In this document: positions 55,101 to 64,000 of the stretch, in pieces
How the letters are laid out: each line of letters opens with the position of its first letter
How positions within the stretch are numbered: the first letter of the stretch is position 1
Assembly: GCA_035048485.1 (NCBI GenBank)
Contig: CM068589.1
Location: 2,544,501 to 2,608,500, forward strand
DNA: 64,000 nt
Source: Pteria penguin
Taxonomy: Eukaryota > Mollusca > Bivalvia > Pterioida > Pteriidae
Direction: 5' to 3'
Notes under the pieces: model-generated
Databases searched by the model: none
What the model was told of the DNA's origin: nothing
The model's input: only the letters and a program-made list of their open reading frames with translations
Translations under genes and position numbers: made by a program

Positions 55101-58100
55101 AGATTTCTCTGTCTGTGAGACTATGGCAGATTTCGCTGTCTATGAGACTATGGTAGATGTCACTGTGGGCTTAAATGGTTCATTTGCTAGGACAATTGTG
55201 GTAAAGTTGAGGGGCTAGGTTCAAATCCCAGTCCTGCAAATCGTTTTTCAGCTTACATGCATGGCATATCACCAAAACTGAAAGGAATCTATTGAAGATT
55301 GTCAACAGAATGATTACATATACCTTCATTTTTTGAAAGGGAAAAAGAGACAATTTAAAAAAAAAGGGGGGGGGGTTTCATATAAAATAATCATAATTGT
55401 TTGAAGGGGAAAAAGAGACAAGTTTAAAAAAAGTTGGGGGCTTATGAAATAATTATAATCTTATGTATTATTGTATGATTTTTTCATTCAAGATAACTGT
55501 TGCACTTAAAAATGGTATAATGAGCAACATTAAAATCACAGAATTGAAAATTAGTAACTATCTGTCATGCATTGCACAAGTGTAATCATTTGTAAATTTT
55601 CTTCTGTTACAGAGACTTCCAAGCAAAACAATCTTGACAAAGATGGGGAGAGAGAGGGATTTAACAACCTGTCAAAGGGTGTATCCAGAGAGGTTCCAAA
55701 GAAACGTGTGCCTGAGGAACACACAGGTATTAGCATAAACGTAACTTCATTTATCTCTCAAACAAATGTGATTAATTGAGGGGGAAAAAGGAAAAGTTTG
55801 CCATAGAAGATGGAAACCACTAAAAGTTGAAGCTCTCCTGTCGACTTAATCTGTTGATTGAATTGATTGATGTCTACAGCTCTGGACTTTACCTTTCTGT
55901 TTTCCTTCCATTTCTACCCCTCCCATAATCACTGTCTGAAATAGCAATATGTGTGAGGATGTGTGTGTGAGTGTGTAAATCAGGACATAGTAAACATACT
56001 GCAAAGAGAGTAGCCAACTCCATTAAAATGCAAATATTAACATACAAATGTCTTTAACTATATAAGTTATCTAGAGTATAGTAACCTTGTTCAAGTCACA
56101 TGAAAACAACAGAGGATTATAGTTTCTGAAGTATTCATGCTAGAAAAAATCCTGACCTAGTCTCAAGTTTTTAGCCTATTAATTTTATTATTTTTCATTT
56201 AAACAAAGCTGACACTGTAAGAAAAAAAATAAAAATTTCTTAATGTATTTCTTTTAGCTCACCCGTGCGAAACGGTGAAGGGAGCTATTGTCATAGTGCA
56301 CCAGCTTTCATCTTTTGTCTGTTTGTCCATACGTCCATTAACTTTTCGTTCTTACTACTTCTTTAGAACTGCTGAAGGGATTTTGATGAAATTTGGTAGG
56401 GATAAAGTACTTAAGATCCCCTTCAAGTGTTATTGTTTTTCAACCAGATCCATTAATGAATGGATCTAGAACAGGGTGACATTCCCAGGAGGGTACCCTA
56501 CTTTGGCAAACTTTTTAAGACCAGTGATATAGATCAACTAAACACACCAGTGACTTAGAAGTGCTACTTAAGATGTTGTATCGTTTTTAGTTTCAAAAAT
56601 CATTTTATTTTGGTCAGGAAGGTGTGAGATCTGTCTGTCATTTTTGCACATTGTCAGGTGATTTCTTTGATTTTTCTTATAGATTGCTTATAATACGTTA
56701 TATTTGTGTATTTCATCTTATTTTAAGGACATAAATATTTTTGTGAAGAATTGGAACGCAGTATTGATTTTGAGGATTTTCATCTTTTTTAAAGTGCTAA
56801 GATGAGCAATAGAGGCCCATTTGGGCTTCTTGTACTCTATACCAATGTGCATGTATTTCTTGATATATATATCAAATATATTTGAAAGGAATCACTTCAA
56901 CAATGTATTGGTTTGTAAGATGATTAGTTATTGCATAGCAGTTATTTCACTCTACAATGGAGTGTGGTACCTAAATATCATAAAGGCAGTATGACAAGAA
57001 ATATTAATTTCATGTTTTAGATATTCGATACCGTATATAATATATGTTAGAAATGCCCCCTTGAAATGTAGGCAGGTATTGAAGAGTTCATTGTTTTAGA
57101 GAAGCATACATGCATGAAGTTGACATGTTGGTTTTGCCCAAGATCTAGAGGATTTACTGACTGTGTTTATGTAAGCGTCATATGAAAGCATAAATTTGTT
57201 ACTTACAACCTGTTCACCTGACTCTTAATATATGTACACATGATTGATTTACACTGACAGAAAAGGAGTGTACAGCATTTCAAATGTTGAATTTCTAAAT
57301 ATCAGGTTTGCTGGTTACATTACATAAAACACATGATATAAAATAGTGTGCTCATAGCCCTATAGTAAAAATATTGTAGCATACCAGGTGTTTCATAATT
57401 ATCGTGTCTACTGAAGAATGATTGCTCCCTTATACATCAGGCTGAAGAGCAAAGTCTCATGTGAAATCTGTTACTTTCATAAATTTTGTCTGCAGATTTT
57501 ATCTTTATGGTAACAGGATGAAAGAGTTTATTTTCATGAATGTGCTGAATACATAAAATGTTGGTCCGTGTAAGATAATGTATATGACAATGATGTTTGT
57601 AAATCACCCTCTGTTGCCAGCACTACATATAAACCCTGCGTAGCGATGTAATTTTGCTACACATGTCATCTTAGCAGACATAATGGAGAAATTTGCATCA
57701 CATATATTTCTGAAATGGAAATAGTCTAGAATGTGTGGGGAATAATATATTGATTGCTATCGTTTAAGATCACATACAGGGTAGTTTATGTCTTATATGG
57801 TTACAGCCAGTGTTGAGTGTGAATGGCAAGCATAAACCTTTGGCATGTATATTGATGGAATCTTCTGCTTTCTAAGACTCATGGATTGATTCCAGACTTG
57901 ACAGAGATGAGAATGTTCAGTGTCAGAGACGGTGCACACCAGTCCACTGAGATATAATGTTCCATTTGAAATGTTAAAAGAAATAATTAGTTAGGGGAAA
58001 GTAGGCAGCAGAATAAGTCAATAAGAGGTGATAGGAGAAATAGTCAGTAAGTGGTGGTGGGGGGGGGGGAATAAGCAGGAGAAATAGTCACAAAGTGTGG

Positions 58101-59910
58101 TGGGGGAAAATAGTCAGGAAAAATAGTCAGTAAGTGGTTGTGGAGGAAATAGTCAGAAGAAATAGTCAGTAAGTGGTTGTGGAGGAAATAGTCAGGAGAA
58201 ATAGTTAGTAAGTGATTGTTGGGGAAGTAGTCAGGAGAAATAGTCAGTAAGAGGTGGTGGGGGAAATAGTAAGTGGTGGTGGGGGAAATAGTCAGTAAGT
58301 GGTGGTGGGGGAAATAGTCAGTAAGTGGTGGTGGGGGAAATAGTCAGAAGAAACAGATTATAGTTTTAGGATGGGTGATAAAAGCATAGTATTACAGACA
58401 TATAAGTCCTTATCATGCAGTTGATTTTACATAAAATTTCTAAGATTTATGAAATTTTCATTCACAGATTCCGAAAAGAATGGAGAATCAGAACAGGTGG
58501 TCAAAAAGGAAAATAACTCGGAGGAGGACAGACCTGTTATTGAAAATCACAGAGTAAATACACAGATGGATGACCTTACTGCCAAGCTCAAGGAGCTTGA
58601 TGTCAGCAAGGAAAGCAAATCAGATGGCGTTGACGAATTTCAGTCACGAGGCCCAACAGGGGGTAAAGCTATGCCTATCACCCATAGCAGCTATGGTATG
58701 CCCAATGCATACCAGCTTCCCTCTCCCATGCAGCAAAAAGGAAAACGCAGCATTGACATTGACTTTGAGGATCAGTATTATAAATATAATCGCCCCCAGG
58801 AATCTGTGAACAATTACCCATCAAATTACAACTTGAACTTGCTGGAGTACACAGGAGATAAACAATACCAGAAACAACCAATCCCCGAATTAAGCCCTCA
58901 AATTTTCGGTAACAGCTTTTCCAATACTGTACAAGGTGGGCAGTTTGATGTGGATAAATTTCTTGAACAAGCGGAGGGAATCCTCCCAGATGTTGCACCA
59001 CTTCAGAATACAAATATGGGGTTCCCAATGAGTGGTTACCCATCAGAAGTACCACCCTCCCTCGGTACCCTCACAGACCCATCGGTACTCGCACAAGATT
59101 TCTACCAAGGTGACGTAAACTTTACTCAGATTCAGAAACAAGACAAAGAGGATTTGACCAGTGACTATGAGTCTACGTATTCCCCTGGAAGTGTCATATC
59201 TATTAATTCCCCTCCCCCCTCTAACCAGTCACATGACAGTGGGTACGGTGCCCCAAGTCCAGCTTCAGACATGGTACGATCACCAGCTTCCAGAATCCCA
59301 AGTGGTACTTCTCCACCAAAAGACAGCACCACATGGGGGGATATGAGTTCCCCGCAGTCAGTAGGCCCAGTTTCTCCAGCTCAGACTGTGCCTGATGGGT
59401 CTAAGTTCATTGATGCTAATTTGGAAACACTTCAAGATGTACTGAATGTAATAGGAGATGACATTAAACAAGACGACAATTTGAAAAAACAACAGAAACA
59501 AACAAGTCTTATGCAGCAATCAAGACCAACACAGATGGCGCCACAAGTTATGATGCCGTCTATTCCAAGTCCTCAAATAATGATGGGACCTTCTCCACCT
59601 TACACAAGCCCTCCACATGTGATGGCATCCCAGGATGCAATGCAACCTCAGCTACAGCTACAAACTCAGCATGCATCTCTGCCTTCCCATCATGCTCCAC
59701 TACCATCCCAGCATCCTCATTTACCAGTGAGAAATGCACAACCTTCCTTACATCCTGCACCATGTCCAGGATATACTCCTGTTCAGCAGTCAACAGCTCC
59801 ACCTGTGTCAAGTAAAGGGCAGGTAAGTCATGGTATGTCTAATTGTTTGCATGTAGAAGTGCTTGATAGTGTGTGTGATTTTTGGGGGTTTTTTTTGGAA
59901 GGAGAAGGGG

Positions 59911-59985
<75 letters not shown>

Positions 59986-62900
59986 AAGGATATTAAATAT
60001 TTTTAGAGTGAATTGGAGTAGATGTAGTGAAGCAAACATACCTATCCCTCTCAATTTTGTCCAGTCCAGGTTCATTCGACATAATAGACAAGCAGTAGGT
60101 TCCCTTCACTGGTCGTCGGTTTCTGGGGTACTGTTATTAGAAATAATTACCACTGCCATGAAGGAGGAGACTTAAACAAACAGTAACTTTTCAGACTATA
60201 CATGTACTGGTAGTCTGTTCTGTCTAGACAATTTTTTAACTGATTTAGTGAAAAATCACACACGCAGAAAGTAAACTGGTATATTAGACCTATAGACTAA
60301 GGGCAAACATACTCGTATGTATTTCCTTTAAACAAAAAATATCCATTATATACAGTTACAAATAACATTCTTATTTTATGACAGGTCATTATCCTGCCTC
60401 CAGCCACCACAGCGATGTCCCATCCTAAACCTATTGCTCCAATGACCACCCAGAACACCCCTCCATCCACAACTGGATCCTTCGTCATTGTACCAGGCCC
60501 ACCGAACCAAGTGAACACAGTGTCACAACCTGTAGCCCCTGTTAACACAAGTAATGGACCATGCCAGATTATCATCGTCACTCCCCAGCCCACACAACCT
60601 CAAAGCAACAAGAAAAAACAACAAAGGAAGATTCTGCCAAAGGTGCCCAATGGACCTGGAGATAAAGCTGCTGGAGGTGATAGGTCAAATGTAGGGTCAA
60701 AGGTCATGCCGGGAAAGAATATGTCTAATGCAGTACAAAATGAGAGGTTGAGGCAAGGGCAAGAGCGAGGTGAGAATGACAAAATAAATGAAAAATACCA
60801 TAATAAATCACATTGCCATGGAAACTATTGCATGAGAAAATAACAACAGGAATGATGAATACAGTTAACTCTCATTAACTTGAAATCAGAGTGTTAATTC
60901 AGAAAACTTGGAGTTAGGGGTGTTCACTGATATATAGATAACTAAATAGGAACTTCAAAAATCAGTTTGAAATTTAAGTTACCATATTCAGGTTAACAAA
61001 AGTTGACTCTAGGTGAAAGGAATAGATGTAGACTATAGCTTGAAAGTAGCATAATGCAACAAATTTGACAGAGGTCAACACAGAGTTGTCAGCAGGAAAG
61101 GTCAAAGCAAGGCTGATTGTCAGCTAGTCAGTAAATTGTAGTTTGGAAAGTTTTGCATAGATTTAATGTAATACAATGTATATTTACAACAAAGAGGCCA
61201 AAATGACACACGAAACTTCTTTTTATTTTAGCTGAACAACAGAAAAAACAAGCTAATTTGATCAATGTGGCCAGAAGGATGGTAGCGGAAATTTCACGGG
61301 AACAATTACCTTTCCAAGACGAAGAAGGCGATACGTAAGCACTGATTATGTGGTTCCACAATAACTTTAATATTTTCTTCAAGTTTCCTCTCAATCATTC
61401 TTTCCAGATCAGAAAAATTTTACCAATTTAATACCAGAAGTCAGTTGTTCGAAACTTTAACTGTTTGTTAAGCTAACCAATGGTCAAATTTCATCTAACT
61501 ATATATTTGATATAAGAAGGCTGAAAATCATTGCAGATGTATTGATTAATAGCATATTAAACCAACACTGTAATGTAATTTAGAAATTAAAAAGAAATCT
61601 TATGAATTAAATTAATTATCTCTCAGACTTTAACCATTGGTCAGGTTAACAAGTGGTTAAAGTTTCGAACTGGCCCCAGACAAATAAAACACCTGTATGG
61701 TGTGGACTAGTATGTCGATAACATCTAAAACATCTCATGGTTTGCGTATAACATCTAAAACATCTCATGGTTTGCGTATAACATCTAAAACATCTCATGG
61801 TTTGCGTATAACAAAGAGATAAGGTTAGTGTGTAAAGGGTATATTGAAAGACATACACTATATCACTATGACTGTCATTATATTAAATTCTGAACGTAGA
61901 TTTTACCCTCTGTAGTCCTTCCTTACAGGTACCTTCATGTGGCTGTGTGCAAAACAGACCCCAACATGGTGAAGGCATTACTGGAGAGGTTAATCAGAGA
62001 GAAAATGCATCACATGATCGACCTGCCCAACAAGCATAGACAGGTACGGCCCAGTATACATTTACATTGAATGAATCACAACGGATCATATTTCTAAAAC
62101 ACTGTCGAAAATGGAATGTCAGAAACTGAAAAACCCTTGAAACTGAAAGTAATCATGTTGTCATGACAACCCTTTTATTCATTTCATTGAAAACAGAAAT
62201 TTGCAAAATTCTAACGTATCAATACTGTAATGCTTAAGAACTCCGCAGAAGGAAAGTATGCATTAAATAAATAACAAGAAACACTTAATCTCCACAAACT
62301 TTTGGTCACTTGACTTTTATCAGGTTGAAACAAAAGTAACAGAATCAAAGATGTCATATAGATATATTTTTGTTTCCATTTGATATAGGCCAATTGGCTG
62401 AAAATCTGTGGATAATGAGCATTTCCTGTGACTTCCTTAAAACTGTAGGTTATTTTGATGATCCCTCTCTCTAAGCATTATCCAAGTTTTACTATATAGA
62501 GAAATGGATAGTAGAGTATACAGTGCTAGGGAAGATGAAAGTGGTGGATTAAACTTTAAAGCTCATCTTGTGATTTCATATGTTTGAATCTCGGCATTCT
62601 ATAATAAATTAGATAAATAATTATTTTAAATCTCTACAGTTTTATTGTAATTTCGTCCCACAAACAACGTTAAGGCAAGTGTAGAGGTAATATTGATCAT
62701 GTTTATGTACATATAGCATTTAATCAGAGAGGAATGAAATATTCAGAAGAAATTCAACTGTTATTTTTATGATTTCATAATCAAATACCAGGGTCAAAAT
62801 GGCAATCCTTCACTACAAGGCGCGGAAGCACAATATCTGTATCAAAACCAAAGGGAAGTAACTGTCACAAGTTACATACCACTATGGCATTTACTCTTAA

Positions 62901-63803
62901 CATGCTTTTGTGGCTGTCTTAATTGATTTTTGAATTGTAAATAAATGTAAATCAATATTTTATTTTGTTTCAGACTCCACTGTATTTGGCTGTGGCAGCC
63001 AACCAGGCTCAAATGGTTCAGATGTTTGTAGAGAGAAATGCAAACCCTGACAGCATGGCTCAGGTGGGCACCCTTAACATATCTATTATTACAGTAGTAG
63101 TGGTGCTTGTTGGTTGGTCAGTTGATTGGTGTTTTACGTCACTTCTTTCACAGAGTTAGTCTGTTAGAAGCACAAGTTTACCAACACTCAAACATAGTAG
63201 CACAATACAGGACTTGATCTCCGATTGTCTGGGCTGTAAACCAGGTGCTTAATCACTACTCTAAGTTTGCCCATCGTAATGGAAATTGACTGGCATTGAC
63301 TTAAAATGCATATATTTTTAGAAGAAAATCAACTCTTATTAATAAATATTTTAAACTGTAAAAGAAAGTATGACATTTGAGTATGTTACTTTCAGTTTTA
63401 CATGGCATCATGGCTCATGTACCAAATCTCTCTCTCTCTAGCTGACACACATGTAAGTATTTAGCACTGTTAAATCATGATGGTTTCAGTACTTGACTTT
63501 TTTTAGTTTACATGATATGAGTTTCTTAACTATATGATATGAGTTTCTTTAAAATCATACATGCATATTTATTCACACTAGAAAATGATTCCCTAATATC
63601 ACTGATTGATAGCTTCTTTTGATGTTCTGATTCATGTACAAGTATTTCTTAATGTTTGTTGCAGGTTGTGTCCCCTGATGGAAAGTCTTTAGAAGTGAAG
63701 GCTCCAATACATGTGGCAGCATCTTATGGAGTGGAGTACTTAGAAACCCTCAAGAAATTACTGCAGTCACCTGACCTGAATCTCAACATTGTTAACTCTG
63801 AAG
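41881..63803 (+). CDS. NFKBIZ: Atypical nuclear IkB-like protein (IkB-zeta/IkB-NS type), partial, 8 exons in window
   Basis: Join of 41881-41983, 55613-55726, 58468-59822, 60385-60769, 61232-61334, 61929-62043, 62974-63063 and 63665-63803; all GT-AG with consistent phases, giving 801 residues before the window edge. Residues 1-650 are disordered, rich in Ser, Pro, Gln and Asn. A basic cluster KKKQQRK at about 600-606 could act as a nuclear signal. Ankyrin repeats start near 682 with DEEGDTYLHVAV, then [11 protein letters not shown] and [10 protein letters not shown]. Known: IkB-zeta and IkB-NS bind NF-kB dimers in the nucleus through ankyrin repeats and tune secondary-response genes. The LAVAANQ stretch in the second repeat and HMIDL just before it resemble those two more than IkB-alpha. 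Bcl-3-like identity is an alternative. The remaining ankyrin repeats lie beyond the right edge. Confidence 0.8.
43582..43649. repeat. (AT)n microsatellite
   Basis: About 34 AT units in an intron rich in GTAT-type sequence (42960-43270). Confidence 0.95.
44180..44485. repeat. Two diverged copies of a ~130-bp repeat
   Basis: Both copies share TTGAAATTTG/TTGAAACTTG, ATATTGACA/ATACTGATA and a GAGTAACTTTTGATGG/AAATAAGTTTTAATGG block. Confidence 0.5.
45238..45792. repeat. 61-bp tandem repeat, 9 copies
   Basis: The unit contains AAGGACAGTGGCACTTTGTC, CTTGTCAGTGAATTG and TCTGTAACCTACTTGAAATT. GGACAGTGGCACTTTGTCC inside the unit is a near-palindrome (GGACA...TGTCC). Confidence 0.95.
45955..46251. 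repeat. 46-bp tandem repeat, left block
   Basis: The unit contains TTATGTGGTGTCCGCCATGC and GAACTGCTTTGTAATCATTA. About six copies; continues as the block at 47120-48700 beyond a hAT insertion. Confidence 0.95.
46252..47119. mobile_element. hAT-like element inserted in the 46-bp array
   Basis: Termini CAGGGGTTACCCTGG and the complement of CAGGGGTTACTTTGGGGCGC; the first ten bases match exactly. ATTACT flanks both sides (46246-46251 and 47120-47125) and comes from the repeat unit, so the insertion split an existing array. It carries a fragmentary reverse-strand ORF with a zinc-finger domain. Confidence 0.87.
46443..46874 (-). pseudogene. Transposase N-terminal fragment with BED/TTF-type zinc finger
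   Basis: A 143-codon frame on the minus strand. Residues about 95-143 read [23 protein letters not shown] and [13 protein letters not shown], resembling the BED/TTF-type finger before hAT transposases and in ZNF862-like proteins. An acidic stretch (DSDEPEPSD) precedes it. The catalytic domain is absent and the frame ends at VD, so this is a leftover of a non-autonomous element, not a host gene, though domestication cannot be excluded. Confidence 0.7.
47120..48700. repeat. 46-bp tandem repeat, right block, about 34 copies
   Basis: Same unit as the left block. Higher-order similarity is visible: a run of about 180 bp near 47380-47520 recurs almost exactly near 47560-47700 (for example TAATAATTACTTATGTTGTG then GCCGTGCTATGTGAACTTC). 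Copies diverge towards the right end (GGTGGCACCACC variants). Confidence 0.93.
49500..50330. repeat. Degenerate tandem repeat, about 45-54 bp unit
   Basis: Recurring CTATTGCCTGGTCG, AAACGCAAGTCGCAAACTAA and GTCAAG. An earlier variant (49500-49700) has GACTGCCAGTTAACTGGGAA. A 24-bp CAGAGAC palindrome sits at 49956-49979. Confidence 0.8.
51542..51665. repeat. C-run and (CT)n simple sequence
   Basis: A poly-C tract (51557-51571) and a CT-rich tract (51617-51660). Confidence 0.85.
52069..52166. repeat. C-rich tract and (TC)n microsatellite
   Basis: Poly-C/T (52069-52088) followed by about 27 TC units (52112-52165). Confidence 0.95.
52300..52560. repeat. G/A-rich degenerate repeat
   Basis: Loose repeats of GGAGACACA...TGCATTGTG...GGATGG...GGGAGG. 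Weakly tandem, with no coding evidence. Confidence 0.5.
54487..55166. repeat. 27-bp minisatellite, about 25 copies
   Basis: Unit GACTATGGCAGATTTCACTG plus TCTATGT/TCTATGA. Because 27 is divisible by 3 it yields a 309-codon plus-strand ORF with a nine-residue period (MADFTVYVT). It lies about 450 bp upstream of IkB-like exon 2; I see no splice context and treat it as non-coding. Confidence 0.93.
55613..55726 (+). CDS. IkB-like exon 2
   Basis: 38 codons, acceptor TTCTGTTACAG, donor ACACAG/GTATTA; phase 1 in and out. Charged, disordered peptide ([20 protein letters not shown]). A phase-symmetric exon could be skipped without shifting the frame. Confidence 0.75.
56254..56835 (-). mobile_element. 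Reverse copy of the hairpin-ended repeat family
   Basis: Starts TTAGCTCACCCGTGCG and ends TAGAGGCCCATTTGGGCTTC, the inverse order of the element at 28432-29455. Includes GGAGGGTACCCTACTTTGGC, found also at 30000-30030. Confidence 0.65.
57985..58347. repeat. Imperfect tandem repeat AAATAGTCAGTAAGTGGTGG
   Basis: Variable units of about 26 to 40 bp combining GGGGGAAATAGTCAG and AGTAAGTGGTGG. It ends about 120 bp before IkB-like exon 3. Confidence 0.9.
58468..59822 (+). CDS. IkB-like exon 3: long disordered region
   Basis: 452 codons (residues 73-524), acceptor TTCATTCACAG, donor GGGCAG/GTAAGT. Low-complexity, with predicted amphipathic segments ([12 protein letters not shown] near 235, [14 protein letters not shown] near 390) that could be activation or interaction motifs. 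Ser-Pro sites cluster near 310-380. Asp329-Ser-Gly is followed by Ser336, resembling a DSG-type phosphodegron with wide spacing. The 3' third is Gln/His/Pro-rich. This is the largest unambiguous coding exon in the window. Confidence 0.93.
59823..60384. other. Intron 3 of IkB-like gene with (TA)n
   Basis: A (TA)n run at about 59918-59980 lies 100 bp after the donor. Nothing else recognised. Confidence 0.8.
60385..60769 (+). CDS. IkB-like exon 4: Pro/Thr-rich linker with basic cluster
   Basis: Residues 525-652 plus one base, acceptor TTTATGACAG, donor GCGAG/GTGAGA. It begins VIILPPATT and is Pro/Thr/Gln-rich, then has [13 protein letters not shown], a likely nuclear localisation signal, and ends in a charged stretch ([10 protein letters not shown]). 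Confidence 0.9.
60770..61928. other. Introns 4 and 5 of IkB-like gene
   Basis: Split by exon 5 (61232-61334). Intron 5 holds a 30-bp tandem repeat of three copies (61722-61812; unit contains CATCTAAAACATCTCATGG). Nothing else recognised. Confidence 0.7.
61232..61334 (+). CDS. IkB-like exon 5: helix leading into ankyrin repeat 1
   Basis: Acceptor TTTATTTTAG, donor GATAC/GTAAGC, phase 1 in and 2 out. [18 protein letters not shown] is helical and precedes QDEEGDT, the turn that opens ankyrin repeat 1, as in other IkB proteins (DxDGDT). Confidence 0.92.
61929..62043 (+). CDS. IkB-like exon 6: ankyrin repeat 1
   Basis: Acceptor CCTTACAG, donor AGACAG/GTACGG. Encodes [20 protein letters not shown] followed by [11 protein letters not shown], completing repeat 1 and the loop to repeat 2. 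Confidence 0.95.
62044..62973. other. Intron 6 of IkB-like gene
   Basis: AT-rich, no recognisable element or exon. Confidence 0.6.
62974..63063 (+). CDS. IkB-like exon 7: ankyrin repeat 2
   Basis: Exactly 30 codons, acceptor TTTGTTTCAG, donor GCTCAG/GTGGGC, phase 0 on both sides. [20 protein letters not shown] then NANPDS is a canonical ankyrin repeat and the part most like IkB-zeta (VAVAANQ). Confidence 0.95.
63104..63277 (-). mobile_element. tRNA-derived SINE remnant in intron 7 of IkB-like gene
   Basis: Complement reads GTAGTGATTAAGCACCTGG (A-box-like) and AGATCAAGTCCTG (B-box-like). The opposite end, TTGATTGGTGTTTTACGTCA, matches the tail of the SINE at 11485-11755. Intron 7 spans 63064-63664; its rest shows nothing further. 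Confidence 0.65.
63665..63803 (+). CDS. IkB-like exon 8: ankyrin repeat 3
   Basis: Acceptor TTTGTTGCAG, donor GAAG/GTAAGA, phase 1 out. Encodes [30 protein letters not shown] and NLNIVNSEG. The gene continues beyond base 64000. Confidence 0.93.
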
Positions 63804-64000
63804 GTAAGAAGCAAATTCATTTTAGTAACAACAATATTTGAAATACCATCAGTGATTCAATGGATAGGCTCCAACTTCGAATGTGGTTTCTAGAGGATAC
63901 CCAGTTTCACTTATAATTTGAATATTACCTTGAAATTGAAGGGCAGGTAACTGTTTCTTGCAGAATACAACAAAGTTTTAAGGGGCAGGGACCTTATGTA

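Larger units (their letters stand above)
41984..55612. other. Intron 1 of IkB-like gene (13.6 kb)
   Basis: Rich in tandem arrays and simple sequence, described separately. 42000-43570 and 55170-55600 show nothing recognisable. tRNA-like A- or B-box fragments at 50860-50900, 52260-52285, 53310-53400 and 53840-53870 suggest decayed SINEs. No exon supported. Confidence 0.6.
55727..58467. other. Intron 2 of IkB-like gene
   Basis: Contains a reverse-oriented hairpin-ended element (56254-56835) and a GGTGGTGGGGGAAATAGTC repeat array (57985-58347). Nothing recognised in 56840-57980. Confidence 0.6.

Overview
The window looks like invertebrate nuclear DNA, most likely from a bivalve mollusc. It is AT-rich and intron-rich, with GT-AG splicing. 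Short exons sit in a dense background of tRNA-derived SINEs, hAT-like and pogo/Tigger-like DNA transposons, hairpin-ended elements and several minisatellites. The mollusc assignment is an inference from repeat style and gene content. I see no rRNA, functional tRNA, CRISPR or prokaryotic operon.

Two real protein-coding genes can be supported, in divergent orientation. On the minus strand (34803 down to 1399) lies a PRDM9-like histone lysine methyltransferase gene. Eight exons join with every intron phase consistent and give a 393-residue model. Its domains, in order, are a KRAB-related domain, a basic linker with SDEEWTP, an SSXRD-type motif, a zinc knuckle, a PR/SET domain with the expected tyrosines, and one C2H2 finger followed by a stop. 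No zinc-finger array is visible in the window.

On the plus strand (41881 to beyond 63803) lies an atypical nuclear IkB gene, closest by eye to IkB-zeta/IkB-NS. It has a long disordered N-terminal part (about 650 residues) with a basic cluster, followed by at least three ankyrin repeats, and it runs off the right edge. About 140 bp upstream of its ATG a consensus NF-kB site, a perfect CRE and an E-box are clustered, which suggests feedback control.

Region by region: 1-35 kb is the PRDM9-like gene, with introns holding a 66-bp minisatellite, two intact SINEs, nested transposons at 19.9-24.6 kb and 30.5-32.7 kb, a 185-bp-armed foldback, and six diverged tandem-repeat blocks rich in TGACCT nuclear-receptor half-sites. 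The stretch 35-41.7 kb is intergenic, with a CAGTGGCGG MITE, short palindromes and an (ATC)n microsatellite. The stretch 42-55.6 kb is the 13.6-kb first intron of the IkB-like gene, built largely of tandem arrays (61, 46, ~50 and 27 bp units). The stretch 55.6-64 kb holds the remaining IkB-like exons. The two genes have no obvious joint pathway; one is a predicted chromatin/meiosis factor and the other an immune transcription cofactor.
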